Part shown: piece after piece, positions 12,125-24,009 of the stretch | Position numbering within the stretch: the first letter of the stretch is position 1 | Layout of the letters: each line of letters starts with the position of its first letter | Assembly: GCA_030674155.1 (NCBI GenBank) | Contig: CM060323.1 | Location: 50,549,857 to 50,613,856, forward strand | Direction of reading: 5' to 3' | Origin: Stramonita haemastoma | Taxonomy: Eukaryota > Mollusca > Gastropoda > Neogastropoda > Muricidae | Length of the DNA: 64,000 bases | Notes under the pieces: model-generated | What the model was told of the DNA's origin: nothing | The model's database searches: none | Seen by the model: the letters and a program-made list of their open reading frames with translations, nothing else | Program-made: the position numbers and the translations under genes

Positions 12125-12388
12125 CATTAGTATGAGTAAAAACATTCTGCACTGTTTCCATATCCACACAGTAGGAGTGAAAACATTCTGCACTGCTTCA
12201 GTATCCACTCATTAGTATGAGTGAAATATTCTGCACTGCTTCCATATCTACATGTATGTTAGTACGAGTGAAAAAATTATGCGTTGCTTCATTTCATGCA
12301 TCAGTATGAGAGAAATATTCTGCATTGCTTCCATATCTACATATTAATATGAGAGAACACATTCTGCATGGCTTCAGTATCTCATAAA
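12125..12388. repeat. Degenerate 43-45-bp tandem repeat, 6 units
   Basis: Units begin near 12126, 12169, 12212, 12255, 12299 and 12344 with a motif like AGTATGAGTGAAA, then ATTCTGCACTGCTTC and ATATCTACAT. The unit length is close to that of the 42-bp array 760 bases away, but sequence similarity is weak. Confidence 0.75.
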
Positions 12389-13149
12389 AGCATACATTTC
12401 TGCTTCAAGATAGAAAAACCAAATGATGCATGCATGCTGTCTTGGTTCAAGTCTGTTTTGCTAGACTAAGAGAAGCATTAATCAATAGCCTAATTCATTG
12501 TTAGTCCGTTATCTTTACCTTATCATTTTGTGTGCATGTTAGAGTATGTATAATCTGTCCTTCAAGGGGTGTTACTTGGCCTGACAATGAACTCAGTCCA
12601 TACCAGACGTCAATTACCACATTTAGCAAGACTTTTCAGACTCATCTTGAATAGAATTGCTCTACTAAAAGCAATACACTTCATCATATGGATGAAAAAA
12701 GTAACCCATAACATTTTAGGCAAACTGCTGAAAGATTAGGTAATTTTTTCCATTAGTAACAATGAGCCATGAAGGAAAGAAGAGCCCCTGATTGCTTATA
12801 TGATCTCTGATGACAAAGAATACAATAGAAGATAATTCAAGGAATAGATTAAGTACTATTTCCAATCTTTTCTCCAAACTAGCATGCACTAAGTTAAAAA
12901 AAAAAAAAAAAAAAACCAAACTGCAGATGACTCATAAATGTTCAACTTTTAAACAAGACATGATTTTGTTCAGTTACAATTTTTCATGGCATCAACATTC
13001 AAAAAAAAATATGATCTGTGCTACACTTCACCTGCCCAAGAAACTCACTTGGCAGAGGCCTGATCAATGCACAATCAAATGAGCTGGAGAAGCCCTGAGC
13101 ATAAAATATACTCTACTGCATGCACACAAACACATACTAGTGTATGCCA

Positions 13150-14060
13150 CTGCAACACGCATTCAAACACAGACTTCAAGTGTATGACGTTTTCCTGCAT
13201 GCATTCAAACACAGATTTTAAGTGTATGACATTTTCCTGCATGCATTCAAACACAGACTTCAAGTGTATGACGTTTTCCTGCATGCATTCAAACACAGAT
13301 TTTAAGTGTATGACATTTTCTGCATGCATTCAAACACAGATTTTAAGTGTATGACATTTCTCTCCTTTGGTCATTCGCATTCAAAACACAGACTTCAAGT
13401 GTATGACATTTTCCTGCATGCATTCAAACACAGACTTTTAAGTGTTTAAGTTTTAATTTTTTCTCTGGCATGCATTCCACAAACACAGATTTTAAGTGTA
13501 TGACTTTTCCTGCATGCATTCAAACACAGATTTTAAGTGTATGACATTTTCCTGCATGCATTCAACACACAGACCTTCAAGTGTTATGAGACATTTTCCT
13601 GCATGCATTCAAACACAGACTTCAAGTGTATGACATTTTCCATGCCAATGCATTCAAACCACAGATTTTAAAAGTGTGTATGACATTTTCCTGCATGCAT
13701 TCAAACACAGACTTCAAGTGTATGACATTTTCCTGCATGCATTCAAACACAGATTTTAAGTGTATGACATTTTCCTGCATGCATTCAAACACAGATTTTA
13801 AGTGTATGACATTTTCCTGCATGCATTCAAACACAGACTTCAAGTGTATGACATTTTCCTGCATGCATTCAAACACAGACTTCAAGTGTATGACATTTTC
13901 CTGCATGCATTCAAACACAGATTTAAGTGTATGACATTTTCCTGCATGCATTCAAACACAGATTTTAAGTGTATGACATTTTCCTGCATGCATTCAAACA
14001 CAGACTTCAAGTGTATGACATTTTCCTGCATGCATTCAAAAACAGGTTTCAAGTGTATGC
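13150..14060. repeat. 42-bp minisatellite, about 21 copies, 3' of EMG1
   Basis: The unit is about 42 bases and contains GCATGCATTCAAACACAGA then CTTCAAGTGTATGACATT. Two main variants differ by ACTTCAAG versus ATTTTAAG. Because 42 is divisible by three and the unit lacks stops, several frames stay open on both strands; the frames repeat CMHSNTDFKCMTFS or MQENVIHLKSVFEC. Units between 13355 and 13690 carry many small insertions and deletions. The array ends about 145 bases past the EMG1 stop, so it may lie in the EMG1 3' UTR. Confidence 0.92.
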
Positions 14061-14205
14061 CACCGAAACAAGTTTTTAAAAACAAATTTCCTACTAATGC
14101 TATGAAATCCCACATTGGAACACAGATCTCAAACTAATGCATTTGATGACATATTTCATATATCAATGTCATTAAAAATGAGCAAACAGGCAAACGGGAT
14201 CAAAG

Positions 14206-14454
14206 CTATTGAATTCCCCACACGGCCTCTGCAGCATCACACAGCTTGGCACAAGTGAGAGCTGCAGACAAGGGGTAGTTACTGATGGAAAACTCTCCCT
14301 CTGTGTAGTCCACCTCCACCTGTGTATAGCAACGAAAAACATACCTGTTGTTAAACTATGCATTTATCATGTTTTTCGCTATGTTTTGATCCACCCGTCT
14401 CAAGGATGAAATAGCAACTGACTGAGTGAGAGAAAGAGTGAGCGAGGTAGAGAG

Positions 14455-14492
<38 letters not shown>

Positions 14493-14584
14493 TATCTATG
14501 TGTGTGTGTGTGTGAGCAATCTGATAACCACAAAGTAATGCAATTATTCAATGAACAAATATTAAGTACACACACACACACACA

Positions 14585-14619
<35 letters not shown>

Positions 14620-17600
14620 TATTTATAAAATATATACATGTACATAAAAATGAAACATTAATAGCCCTGGACAGGAGCACTGCAACAAAATAAACTAACA
14701 TTTCATTTCATTTCATATCCCTTTAATTAAGTCACAGCATTATAACATAAAAAAGTGAAGTAATCAATGGCAATCAACTGCAAAAATAAATGGGTTTTTT
14801 GCTCTTTTGTTGTGTTTGTCTTCACTCCTCAGCTACAGCCCTGACATTCACCAATGGTGAGATTTTTGCGATTCATATCTACCCAGCTCTGCCCAACACC
14901 TAGGTAGCCACTTCAATACAAATTCCAATACCACTACCATCCAGTATACCAGTTTAAATATGAGTCTAAATGGGTACAGAACAGAAAGCATACTCACACT
15001 GCCATGAGCCATGGCCCCCACAACCAGTACGATGGGCTCTTCTGCAGGGATCAGTGTCTTGGGGTCCACCACTTCAGAGGCTTTGAAACTCATTAATATT
15101 TTTTTACTCCTGCCGGCAGGTGGCTTGTCACTGGGTTTTTGATACCTGCGAGATAAAAGTTTGAACATTTAGAGTTAGACCTAAAAGTATCAGCACAGGC
15201 ATCATAAGTTATCACCTTTCATACACTGTGCATTCATGCATACATACATACATGCATGCAAAACACACCACACACACACACACACACACACACAACACAC
15301 ACACACACAACACACACAGACACCACAACACAGACACACACACATCACACAAGGAAAGTGGCAGGAAAGTTTAGACATTCACCTTCCAAATATATATTAT
15401 TAATATATAATAACTATTCAGTAAACTGCAAGATTCCAACCTTGCCCTTTCTTCACAATAACCATAACAATGAAGATGAAAAAAACCCAACCCCCCCCAA
15501 AAAACAATGAAGATGATGATGATGATGTGATGTTCATGATCATCACAACCATAATAATGGCAATAATCATAATAAATAATATTTGTTTGGCACAATATCC
15601 TAAAAACAAAGCAAACAGGTATGATGTAATAATGTTATCTTTAAAAAAAAGTCTTTCTGCAAACAATAGTTCTTTCTTTGTAATAGGGACCATGTTAATA
15701 TTGGTTTATTTAACATAAACTGGTTATCAACAGTTCTGCAATACAATGACTTATCAAAACAAAAATACCAACTCTAACAAAAAGAAACTAAAAACAAACA
15801 TGTATGCTAATCAATGGTCCCTACGAAAACCTTCTTTCAATCGTACAGAAGCGTAAACTTAAATGGTATGGGCAAGTAACAAAATCAAAAGGACTTGCCA
15901 AAACAATACTGGAAGGCACTGTCCAAGAAGGAAGAAAAAGAAGCAGACCAAGGAAGAGATGGGAGGACAACATCAGCGAATGGACAGGCCTAGAACTCAA
16001 CAAAATTTTGAGAAAGGCAGAACAGAGAGAGGAATGGAGGAAACTGGTTGTCAAGTCTTCAGAGGTGGCCTCACGGTCGCCAGACTAAGGGATAGATAGA
16101 TAGATAGAGATAGATGCTGATCAAAAAGGTAAAGAACTCTAGAGCAACTCACCTTCAGCAGTTTGGAGTTATCTGTGCCCTTGATTGCAAACTTATGAAG
16201 GAGCTGAACTGAAACAATAACAAGAAAACACACTGGTTAGAAACATACAAATAAATAATACTATACACTTCAAACACATATCTTGTTTATTCATGATTGA
16301 ACAAAAATGGCAAGAACTGAAGAAGTCATTTTGCCATTAAATTTAAAAGCATACTGACTTCAGTTATAAATTCTAAGTGAACACAGTATATAATACAACA
16401 TATGGTTAAACAAATAAATTTTTCTGATATTCTTCACAGCTCCTAAAAACTCAACATGCCTGAAGATCACAGTCTTATCCTGATATAGGACTCGACAGCA
16501 ATTTCTGAATCAAGCATTTTCAGCATTTTTTCTTCTGCACAAACATAAACTGTCATAACTCAACCACTGGACAATCACAGAAAATTTATGAGAATAAAAA
16601 TAAAAAGACGAGTGAAGAATTGTACAAAACAAGTTTACAACACTCCTGTAATAATCTCTCACCCATGAGGCCGCAAAACCTTTCAAATGTTCGTGGAATC
16701 CGCGTCTGCGGATTAATTTCAATGAGGACATTTTTTTGGGTCCTGATGTAGACCTGCAACAGGCCTGCCCTGTTGAGGGGGCTGTCCATCAGCATCAACA
16801 GACACTGATGGGCGATGTCAGGTCGGCATTGGCTGATGTCACGTTTGGCCTTCCTCCCCAGATTTTTGTGCCGGTCGCAATTGAGGAGTTCAAAGACCTT
16901 GCCCGCCTGATGAAAAAAAAAGGGTTAATTTAAAAAAAAATTAATTTCATGATACATTAGACAATCCTTATAAATACAAGGGCAGAAAGGCTCAAGGAGT
17001 TATTGCAGCTGATACATTTAAAATAAAAATCAACATTCAATTTATATTATTATAATGAAATATAATATCAATTATCATGCTTTAAAATGAAATTGTCTAC
17101 AATCATGAAAAGGTCATAATCATTAAGTTGATTAACAATCTCCCTCAACTCTCTCTCTCCCTTTAACACTCTCCTTTTAAGGAGAAAAAAAAAATTTTAA
17201 AGTCAGAGTATGGCTTCCTATAATGTATTGATCACTCAGTAAAATATATATTAATGCTATATGGCAAGCTACTTGCAAACAGTCCTACAGACATAACAAT
17301 GTGATTTTTACAGTGATTCACAGAAGTGATGAGTGAGTTGACCCCAGGGTGTTAAGTTGGATGGCAGCACAACAGTGCGCAACAATATCATTATCAATAG
17401 TGAACTGACAGTACCAAACAATTTTATGATACACAAGTCACAAGGTCCACGGATGACGTTATAAAAATAAAAACTACCAAAAATCTGACCCTTAAACATC
17501 ATAATGCCCATTCTTTTCCTTCAAGTTCACACTTCAATATTCTTTTTCTTCCCTTGACAGCTGTTATATTTCAATGTACCTTAGTTTTTGTGTCAGAACT

Positions 17601-19167
17601 GTAAATTATAACAATGCAGTTTACTCATGTCTTCCTTCTTCTTCCCAAAGTCAAAATGTTTGTGATTTATAACTTATAAGCCTAAATGCTTGAAAGATGC
17701 TAGAGCTTGAGAGATCTGTAAGTCAGCAATTGCATGTGAGATCTCTTCATTCTAATTGCAACAAACCAAACTGTGCAGCCCACAAGAGAAGTCTGGAAAG
17801 AACATGCCATTATTTTTCCCAGACAGTGAGACACATCTGATGGTGTAAAGCCAATGAGAGAAGATCAGCAAATATTCTTATGAAAAAATCAACATTATCT
17901 GGCATTATAAAAGCATTAAAAATGATAGGTGTTTATTGTTTTTATTCTTTTCTTTAGATGGGTCATAAAGTTCATACAGATAATAACAATAATAATAATA
18001 CATGGAATTTATGTAGCGCTATATCTTGTAAAAACAAATCAAACCGCTTGCATTCGACCTAGACAACACACAATCAAACAATAACCATTTATAGCTTTAG
18101 CAAATTCGAATGTACACACACACACGCACACACAAACACACATAAAAGTTAAAACATTGCTCTGAACAACATCACTAAGTTAAGAAGTTTGGAATTGCTT
18201 GGAATCCAACTGAAAATGTTGTCTAATGGCGTAATGCCCTTACAGTTAATAACTGTTCATTTTTCAATTAATGTAAGAGTACCTGAAGTGATGAGGAGCC
18301 TTCTTAAATGTTACATGATTCAGATTTTAATTTAATATTTTAGGCATCACACTGTCATGTGTCACTGCCTCTGTCACACACTTTTCTTCATTGAGTTCAT
18401 GAGTTCATGTTCCTTCACAAGCAATGTTAGTAGTACTTATGATTATTTCAACAATTTATGAAAATTTTAGTATACATTTATTCCGATTCAAGTGCACAAT
18501 TGCATAGGCCCTAGTCACTCATAGTGACCCACGTAAAACATCTTGCACACATGTTAAATCCAGTACAGCTTTTCTACTAAAGAGTAGGCCTAGGCCACTG
18601 TCACATTGTGCCACATGGGGCTGGATGTAAAATAAAAAAAAACCCACATAAATGCTTATTCCATTATTCTCGATATAAATGAATAAATAAATAAACAAAC
18701 AAATAAATAAATAGTCATAAAACGAGTCATGCTGTTCAGGCTTTTTTTTTTTTTTTTTTTTTAAATTCTTAGTTTTTATGATCACCATGAGCCACATTCA
18801 GTGACTCAATTGGTGTACTTGGCTACAAACTGATTTATATGACAACTGTACAAATACATTCTGGGTATTTCTATTTGGTATGGACACTGGAACAAGTCAC
18901 TTCTTGAAAAGACTGGCTCCAAATCGTATAATTTATCTATAATATCCGATGGTAATTATGTCCTAGGGCTTTTGGATCGCTCCCAGTCCATGTCCTTCAT
19001 CATTACGATTCGGATTTTAGTCATTTTTGCCCGGCGTAAATGCTTTTCCACACAAACGAATAGAAACATTCCAATCAAAAATGCTTTAAACTCACCTTTA
19101 CAGTTTCCAGGCTGGCATTTTCTAAAATAACGATCATTCGTTTCTCACTCTTTTTAGCTGCTGCCAT
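14206..19167 (-). CDS. EMG1: Ribosomal RNA small subunit methyltransferase NEP1 (EMG1), 5 exons, frame broken twice in exon 4
   Basis: Coding exons are 19096-19167, 16663-16906, 16153-16208, 14998-15145 and 14206-14319, all with GT-AG borders. Exon 1 starts [20 protein letters not shown]. Exon 2 carries [31 protein letters not shown] and [17 protein letters not shown]; exon 3 VQLLHKF; exon 4 [13 protein letters not shown]; exon 5 [17 protein letters not shown], ending GIQ then TAG. These are hallmark segments of the EMG1/NEP1 SPOUT methyltransferase, which N1-methylates a pseudouridine in 18S rRNA and supports 40S assembly in the nucleolus. The joined length is 634 nt, two short of a multiple of three. 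In exon 4 one base is missing from the first Val codon (GTATC where GTNATC is expected at 15141-15145), and the A7 run near 15110 reads correctly only with eight A. Two extra bases would give 211 residues. Other exons are intact, so sequencing error is likelier than a pseudogene. Confidence 0.92.
14457..14612. repeat. (TG)n and (CA)n pair in EMG1 intron 4
   Basis: TG at 14457-14513 and CA at 14571-14612 are about 57 bases apart and mutually complementary, so the transcript could form a long hairpin. Confidence 0.85.
15266..15346. repeat. Imperfect (CA)n tract
   Basis: A CA tract with AACAC and CAGACAC interruptions, upstream of EMG1 exon 4 in its intron. Confidence 0.85.
15815..16113 (+). 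mobile_element. 5'-truncated LINE fragment with (GATA)n tail in EMG1 intron
   Basis: A plus-strand frame reads [36 protein letters not shown] and [21 protein letters not shown] before a stop at 16086-16088; this is the C-terminal basic region of RTE-like LINEs. A GATAGATA tail follows. The flanks carry ATGCTAATCAA (15804-15814) and ATGCTGATCAA (16114-16124), a target duplication with one mismatch. It lies antisense in the EMG1 intron between exons 3 and 4. Confidence 0.8.
17975..18060 (-). mobile_element. Short LINE/SINE 3' tail sharing the 53859-54650 terminus
   Basis: On the minus strand this reads TTTGATTTGTTTTTACAAG, ATATAGCGCTACATAAATTC and then ATTATTATT, nearly the same as the last ~60 bases of the LINE fragment at 53859-54650. 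It is either a very short 5' truncation or a SINE borrowing that tail. It lies in EMG1 intron 1. Confidence 0.55.
18535..18680 (+). repeat. SINE family A body fragment in EMG1 intron 1
   Basis: It reads CTTTTCTACTAAAGAGTAGG followed by GGGCTGGATGTAAAATAAAA and TGCTTATTCCATTATTCTCG, the complement order of the pieces at 34650 and 54925. Confidence 0.5.
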
Positions 19168-19297
19168 CTCGCACGCGTTGAGAGAGTTGTTGTCCGACAG
19201 AACACAAACAGGAAGCCCGCTAGCCTATAGGCACAGGTAAACTTTATACCGGAATCACGACAAAAACGTTTGAATGCTTGGCTATTACATCCCTTAA

Positions 19298-19348
19298 ACA
19301 CACACACACACACCCACACCCGCACCCACGCACGCACACACACACACA

Positions 19349-19379
<31 letters not shown>

Positions 19380-19408
19380 CAACACACACACACACACCAC
19401 ACACACAC
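19298..19408. repeat. Imperfect (CA)n tract upstream of EMG1
   Basis: A CA tract with several CCAC interruptions, about 130-240 bases 5' of the EMG1 start. A GACTTGACTTGACTGACTTG motif lies just to its right at 19456-19479. Confidence 0.85.
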
Positions 19409-19554
19409 ATGAAAAAGTTGTGTAAACTTAATCTTTTACCTCAATAAAGATCATTTTGACTTGACTTGACTGACTTGACACACACACACACACACACACA
19501 CGTGTGTGCTTGTTTATGTCCAGTCCCTATGTGCATGTGTTTTTGTAATTTATA

Positions 19555-20000
19555 TTTTTGTCATCCTTTCCCACTGTGGCCTACTCTTCCAAAGGTGGAC
19601 CAGGTTTTTTAACATGTGCACAAGGTGTTCTACATGCGTTCACACATTGGGACCTCAGTTTACAGTCTCATGTGCATGTGAGCATGTTTAAGTTATCAGC
19701 AACTTTCTTTCTTGTCTTTTTTTCTTTCTGAATGCAATCTTGACAAGAATGTACTATGCACACTAATTGGTCCATGTAAATGTGTCTGCAAGCATGCAGA
19801 TGCATGAAAGAGACAGTGTGTGTATGAGTGGTGTGTTGTGTGTGTGTGTGTGTTGTGTGCATTGTGCGTGCAATGCATGCATACATGCATGCAGGTGGAT
19901 GCACTTACTACTTTTTTCTTTCCTCAGCTCAGCTCCGAGGTTCATCAGTGGTGAAATCTTGCATTTATGACTGTTTGCCACCATTAAGGTAGCTAGATTC
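19555..20000 (-). repeat. SINE family A pieces
   Basis: 19555-19680 matches the central part of family A (CCACTGTGGCCTACTCTTCC to CAGTTTACAGTCTCATG). 19921-20000 matches the tail end (CTCAGCTCCGAGGTTCATCA to CACCATTAAGGTAGC). Between them lie microsatellite-like bases and ATGCATGC runs. Confidence 0.5.
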
Positions 20001-20689
20001 AAAATTCATGGACACATACATGAATGATATTAGTGTGCTGCAAGTCAGTGGTGTGATAAAAAGAAGGGGAAGTCCTAGATTTGAACCGATGTCTTGAAGC
20101 ATGTTGTCTTTACGCTTTTGTTCAGGTGTTTGTTTTGTTACAGTTTCAAGGGAGGTTACATCTAGGTGTGACTTAGTAGACAGTTACAAGGGGGATACAT
20201 CTAGATGTGACCTAGCGCATGAAAGGTTACCAAATTTGAAAACTTTTTTTCCATATTAGATGATGATCAGTTAGGATATTAATCATTGATAATGATGCTA
20301 AGGAGATACAGAAAAGCCCATTATTATTTGATGGGTCTTTAAAAATCTTAAAATTTTTAAAAATTTTTTTTTTAATTTCCATTCATGATAATAGATGTAT
20401 CTACATCAATCATTCAGAGCTATATACTTGCAGTATTGGTTTGATCATTTGCACACAACTCTCAAAAGGTTGACACTAGACCATCTGTCTCAGTCTTTCT
20501 GTAGACAGTAGAGTCAACACTGCTTTTAACCAGGAAAGAAGCTGGACAGAGCAGATTATATATATACACACACGCAGAACATCTTGCTCACATGTTCAAA
20601 CCCCGTTCCGCTTTTCGGAAGAGTAGGCCATCTGTGTGCTGGTAGAAGTGGATGACAAAATTATTTTAAATATTTTTTAAAACAGCATG

Positions 20690-20985
20690 CACACAGGTGT
20701 CATGATTAGACACCATCCCTGAGGAAAAATCAGGGAGGTAGAGTCCAAGGGCGGCTCGGGGATGTATATGGCAACATTTTGGTGGCTCCTGTGACGGTAC
20801 TGGAACCACTCTATGAATAATTGCCTTTCCAATGGATCAATCCAGTGGTGTGGAGAGGGGGGGGGTCTGCTGCATGGGTAACAGTTTGCCCTCCATACTT
20901 ATTTACCCAGGCTTTACGCTCTAAAAACTAGAGCGCAACTCCATAGTCTTCCGAGACTGATGGGTGCCTACTCTCTCTCTCTCTG
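20690..20985 (+). repeat. Unclassified GC-richer repeat-like segment
   Basis: A moderately GC-rich block in AT-rich DNA contains GGTGGCTCCTGTGACGGTAC, TTTACCCAGGCTTTACGCTC and TCTTCCGAGACTGATGGGTG before a CT tract. It resembles an interspersed element in composition and position beside family A sequence, but I saw no second copy in the window. Confidence 0.3.
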
Positions 20986-21243
20986 TATATATATATGATG
21001 GGAACCAAATTCCTAATTCGTCAATTGCATTATCATTAGCTGTCCCTGAACACACTCAAAGTGGCCTCTTCATAGTTCAACATTTTTAGCTATGGACTGT
21101 AGGATCTTGGTGTCCTTCACTGATGAATGGGCGTGGCTGTATAATGTGACTGTATGAGCACACTATATTGTATTGTATAGATCAACTGTATTGTATCATA
21201 TGCCTGAGTGTGGCTGCATATTGTGGTACACAATGTATGCCTG

Positions 21244-21527
21244 CCGCGCTGTAGTCTAGTGGTTAGGCGTTGACTGTAATCTAAAGGTTGCGGGTTCGAT
21301 CCAGCTTTCAGGCTATGGCGTTGTGCCCTTGGAAAAGGCACTTTACGGCTATTTTCTCACCCCACCCAGTGTAAAAGGGGTACCAACTTGTGTTGGGGTT
21401 AACCCTGCGATAGACTGGCGTCCTATCCAGGGGAGTCTATGACTCTCAGTCGCTTAACGCCACAGAAACCGGGATAAGCACCGGCCTGATGAGCTTAGGC
21501 TCGGACAGACTTTAACTTTAACTAACA
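21244..21527 (+). mobile_element. tRNA-derived SINE, family B
   Basis: The head has a pol III A box (TAGTCTAGTGGTTAGGCG near 21252) and a B box GGTTCGATCC (21293-21302). A body of about 190 bases follows and ends in an ACTTTAACTTTAACT tail. A second copy lies in the other orientation at 43711-43996 and matches along almost its full length, which shows that this is a dispersed element and not a tRNA gene. Confidence 0.85.
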
Positions 21528-22069
21528 ATGTAGTGCATTGTATTGTATTGTATTGTATTGTATACCCCTTTTGTCACAGTAGATTTTTCAGACTGCTTAC
21601 CCTAAAGAGAATGCATGTGACTAATGCAGTATCATCCACTTACATTTTTGTCCTTGTCTACAAAGGTCTCTGTTTCCTTCTGAGAAAGACTTTTGCTTCA
21701 AAAAATTGCCAGGGCCAACTCTCCTGACGCCATGTCTTACTTATACATTGAATAAGGGATGTTGGTTTATCATCTCACCTGAAAGACTAACACCTAGACC
21801 ATCACTCATAGTCTGTCGTATGGGAGGGAAGTCTGGCTTCAGACAGAAATCGAACCCATGACTTCTTGCTTTTTCAGATGGGTGCAGTATTGTTAGACCA
21901 CTGATCCATAATATCATAGAAGAGAGTCAACCCCGCTTCTATCCCATTAGCTATCCACCCCCCCCCCCCCCCCCCCAAAAAAAAAAGATGATGGCAAAAT
22001 TGTCAAAAGAGGCATCACACACACACATTCTGTTCAACAGCCAAATACAAGCAGTGAGAATATTTTCTT

Positions 22070-22075
22070 TATTTG
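22070..22075 (-). terminator. Distal candidate poly(A) signal for RAB10
   Basis: Around here the minus strand carries AATAAA, followed about 45 bases later by a TGTGTG run (plus-strand CACACA near 22017-22027), the order expected of a cleavage signal and its GU-rich downstream element. It would imply a 3' UTR of about 9 kb. Several nearer AATAAA hexamers exist, for example near 29590 and 30316, so this is only one option. Confidence 0.2.
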
Positions 22076-24009
22076 TCCTCATGATGTAGTGTGGCACATA
22101 CAAGGATTGTTCAGCATAAATAATCATTATTTGAATTTCAAAGCATTTTCAGTAAATCAAATGTCTGGACCTTCGCATATTTACAACATAAATGCAATAA
22201 ATTAAACGTCAGCATGAACACAAAAAACAAAACTGTACACACTTATCAGACTGAAGAAGGGCGCATGTAATTTCCATTCCCAAATTTGAACTCTCTTTGC
22301 ATAAAACCAAAAACACCAAAAACAAAATTTACACCATTTAATGGTTAGAAAAAGGGCCACAATTGATAGAAACAAACAGAAAAAGGATAACACCCAATAT
22401 TTCATTTTAAAAAGACCTCCACAACTTTTGTTACTTTATTAATAGGCAATATTTGTCTGCAAATTATACTTCAACATCTTATTTTGGTTTTCCAAAAATC
22501 TTCAGTCAAGTCAAAAACACTTTAATTCAAAAGCAAAAAAGTTACGTCAAAAACACCCTTAAAGATAGGATTCTACAATTATAAGAAAAAACCCACACCA
22601 ACAGGACTAAACTCCTACTTTATCATTAATACTCAGTATGAGTAAAACCGCTAGTAATCAAATAAACTTGATTAATAATAAATAAAGATAAACAAAGAAT
22701 TTTTAAAATCCCATTAACACGCAGTGGTAAACAACAAAAAATCCACAACTACATCATGAGTTTGGAATGCAACTGACCATGAATTTTTGACATGCAAAGG
22801 TTTCTAAAGATTTTTTTGTGTGGTCTGATTGTAATTTTTTGTCTACAGTGATGAAATTCATCATCATGTGTTTTAAACTAGTTTGAAGAGCCAAAGACAA
22901 ATAAGTATACAATATGTGCATTACTAAATAGCAATGCTCTTTCTCCTATAATAGTTTTTGCAGATATCATATCTGCATTCATGATTTCATATTAACTGCA
23001 AACCACATAAAAACTCAAGACTGAGAGAAGTAGAACAATACTCAATCCAAAATCAGTATTATAAGAATAAACGTGCATAACTTGATACATCAAATAAAAG
23101 TGCAAGACATTTTCACTTTCAATGTACCTGCCTTGAACTATCTAAATCATCAAACTTATCTAAATTTAAGAACTAAATGCTAAAATAAAGGTAACATTCT
23201 GGTCTCATGTCTACATGTACTATGTCAAAACAATCTTTTGTTTTTCTTATTTTGTTTTGCTCTCCACTTACATGGCTTGTTTCTGCCCATCATTCTCTTC
23301 TCCCAGATTTAAAATTGAATTTTTCAACTACTTAAAAAAAAGCAGGGAGAAAATCTCTTGCAAACAAAATCAAGTAAAGAGCTACATAGCTCTGAAAAAG
23401 CAATTGACAAAAAATACTTTTCTGCAAAGGTTTTCGTTCTTATAAGATGTCAGTTATATTTCAATCTTTTCACCTCTTTTCAGTTCTAAAGATTCGGTTT
23501 TTTTTCTTCCAGTTTCTTTTTTCTTCTTTGTTTGGGGGCTGGGAGGGGGATGTTTTTTTTTTCTGTCTTTCTCCTGAGATATACCATGGCAACTGTTCCA
23601 ACACAGCTCATTTTAATCTCGTCATATATTCAATCTCATGCTTGCTCCAACTTCCTCTACAAACGAGAACTTTACACTGAATTACAGACCTTGGTAACTA
23701 TGATGCCACAAACTAAGAGGCCATGCACAGCTGTGGGGCCGATTCAGTTGCATAATGTAAGAGATATCTCTCATCCTACATATGCTGTGCACCACCTAAT
23801 AAGCCCTCTGCTGACAGCAATATGAACGACAGATTAGTTGTGGAGCTGGGCTGAGTGAGACGCCAAACCTTGGGTGACAACTGCTAGACCCCTTGATTTC
23901 AATTACTGAATTGATGAAACAGAATCTGAGATAGGATTTATAGTTCAAAAGTTGATACATTGTCTAAAATGAAACTGTACAGGTTTATCATGTTATTTTA
24001 TAAGTGTTC

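Larger units (their letters stand above)
16907..19095 (-). other. EMG1 intron 1
   Basis: AT-rich; contains repeat C (17160-17375), a LINE tail (17975-18060), a short CA run near 18114 and a SINE family A piece (18535-18680). No exon is seen. Confidence 0.6.

Noticed and set aside
13150..14060. CRISPR-like array
   Set aside because: Units are contiguous with no unique spacers, and the surrounding genes are animal genes.
13622..14137. 100-residue repeat proteins on both strands (14-residue period)
   Set aside because: They arise because the 42-bp minisatellite unit is stop-free in several frames. There is no start context, splice evidence or bias to one strand.
14848..15168. 106-residue minus-strand ORF taken as the EMG1 product
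   Set aside because: Its first part ([15 protein letters not shown]) is out of frame with the family; conserved IKNPV lies in another frame, and the ORF runs past the exon 4 donor into the intron.
21252..21302. tRNA gene
   Set aside because: A and B boxes are present, but the sequence does not close into a cloverleaf of normal length and continues into a SINE body that is repeated at 43711-43996.
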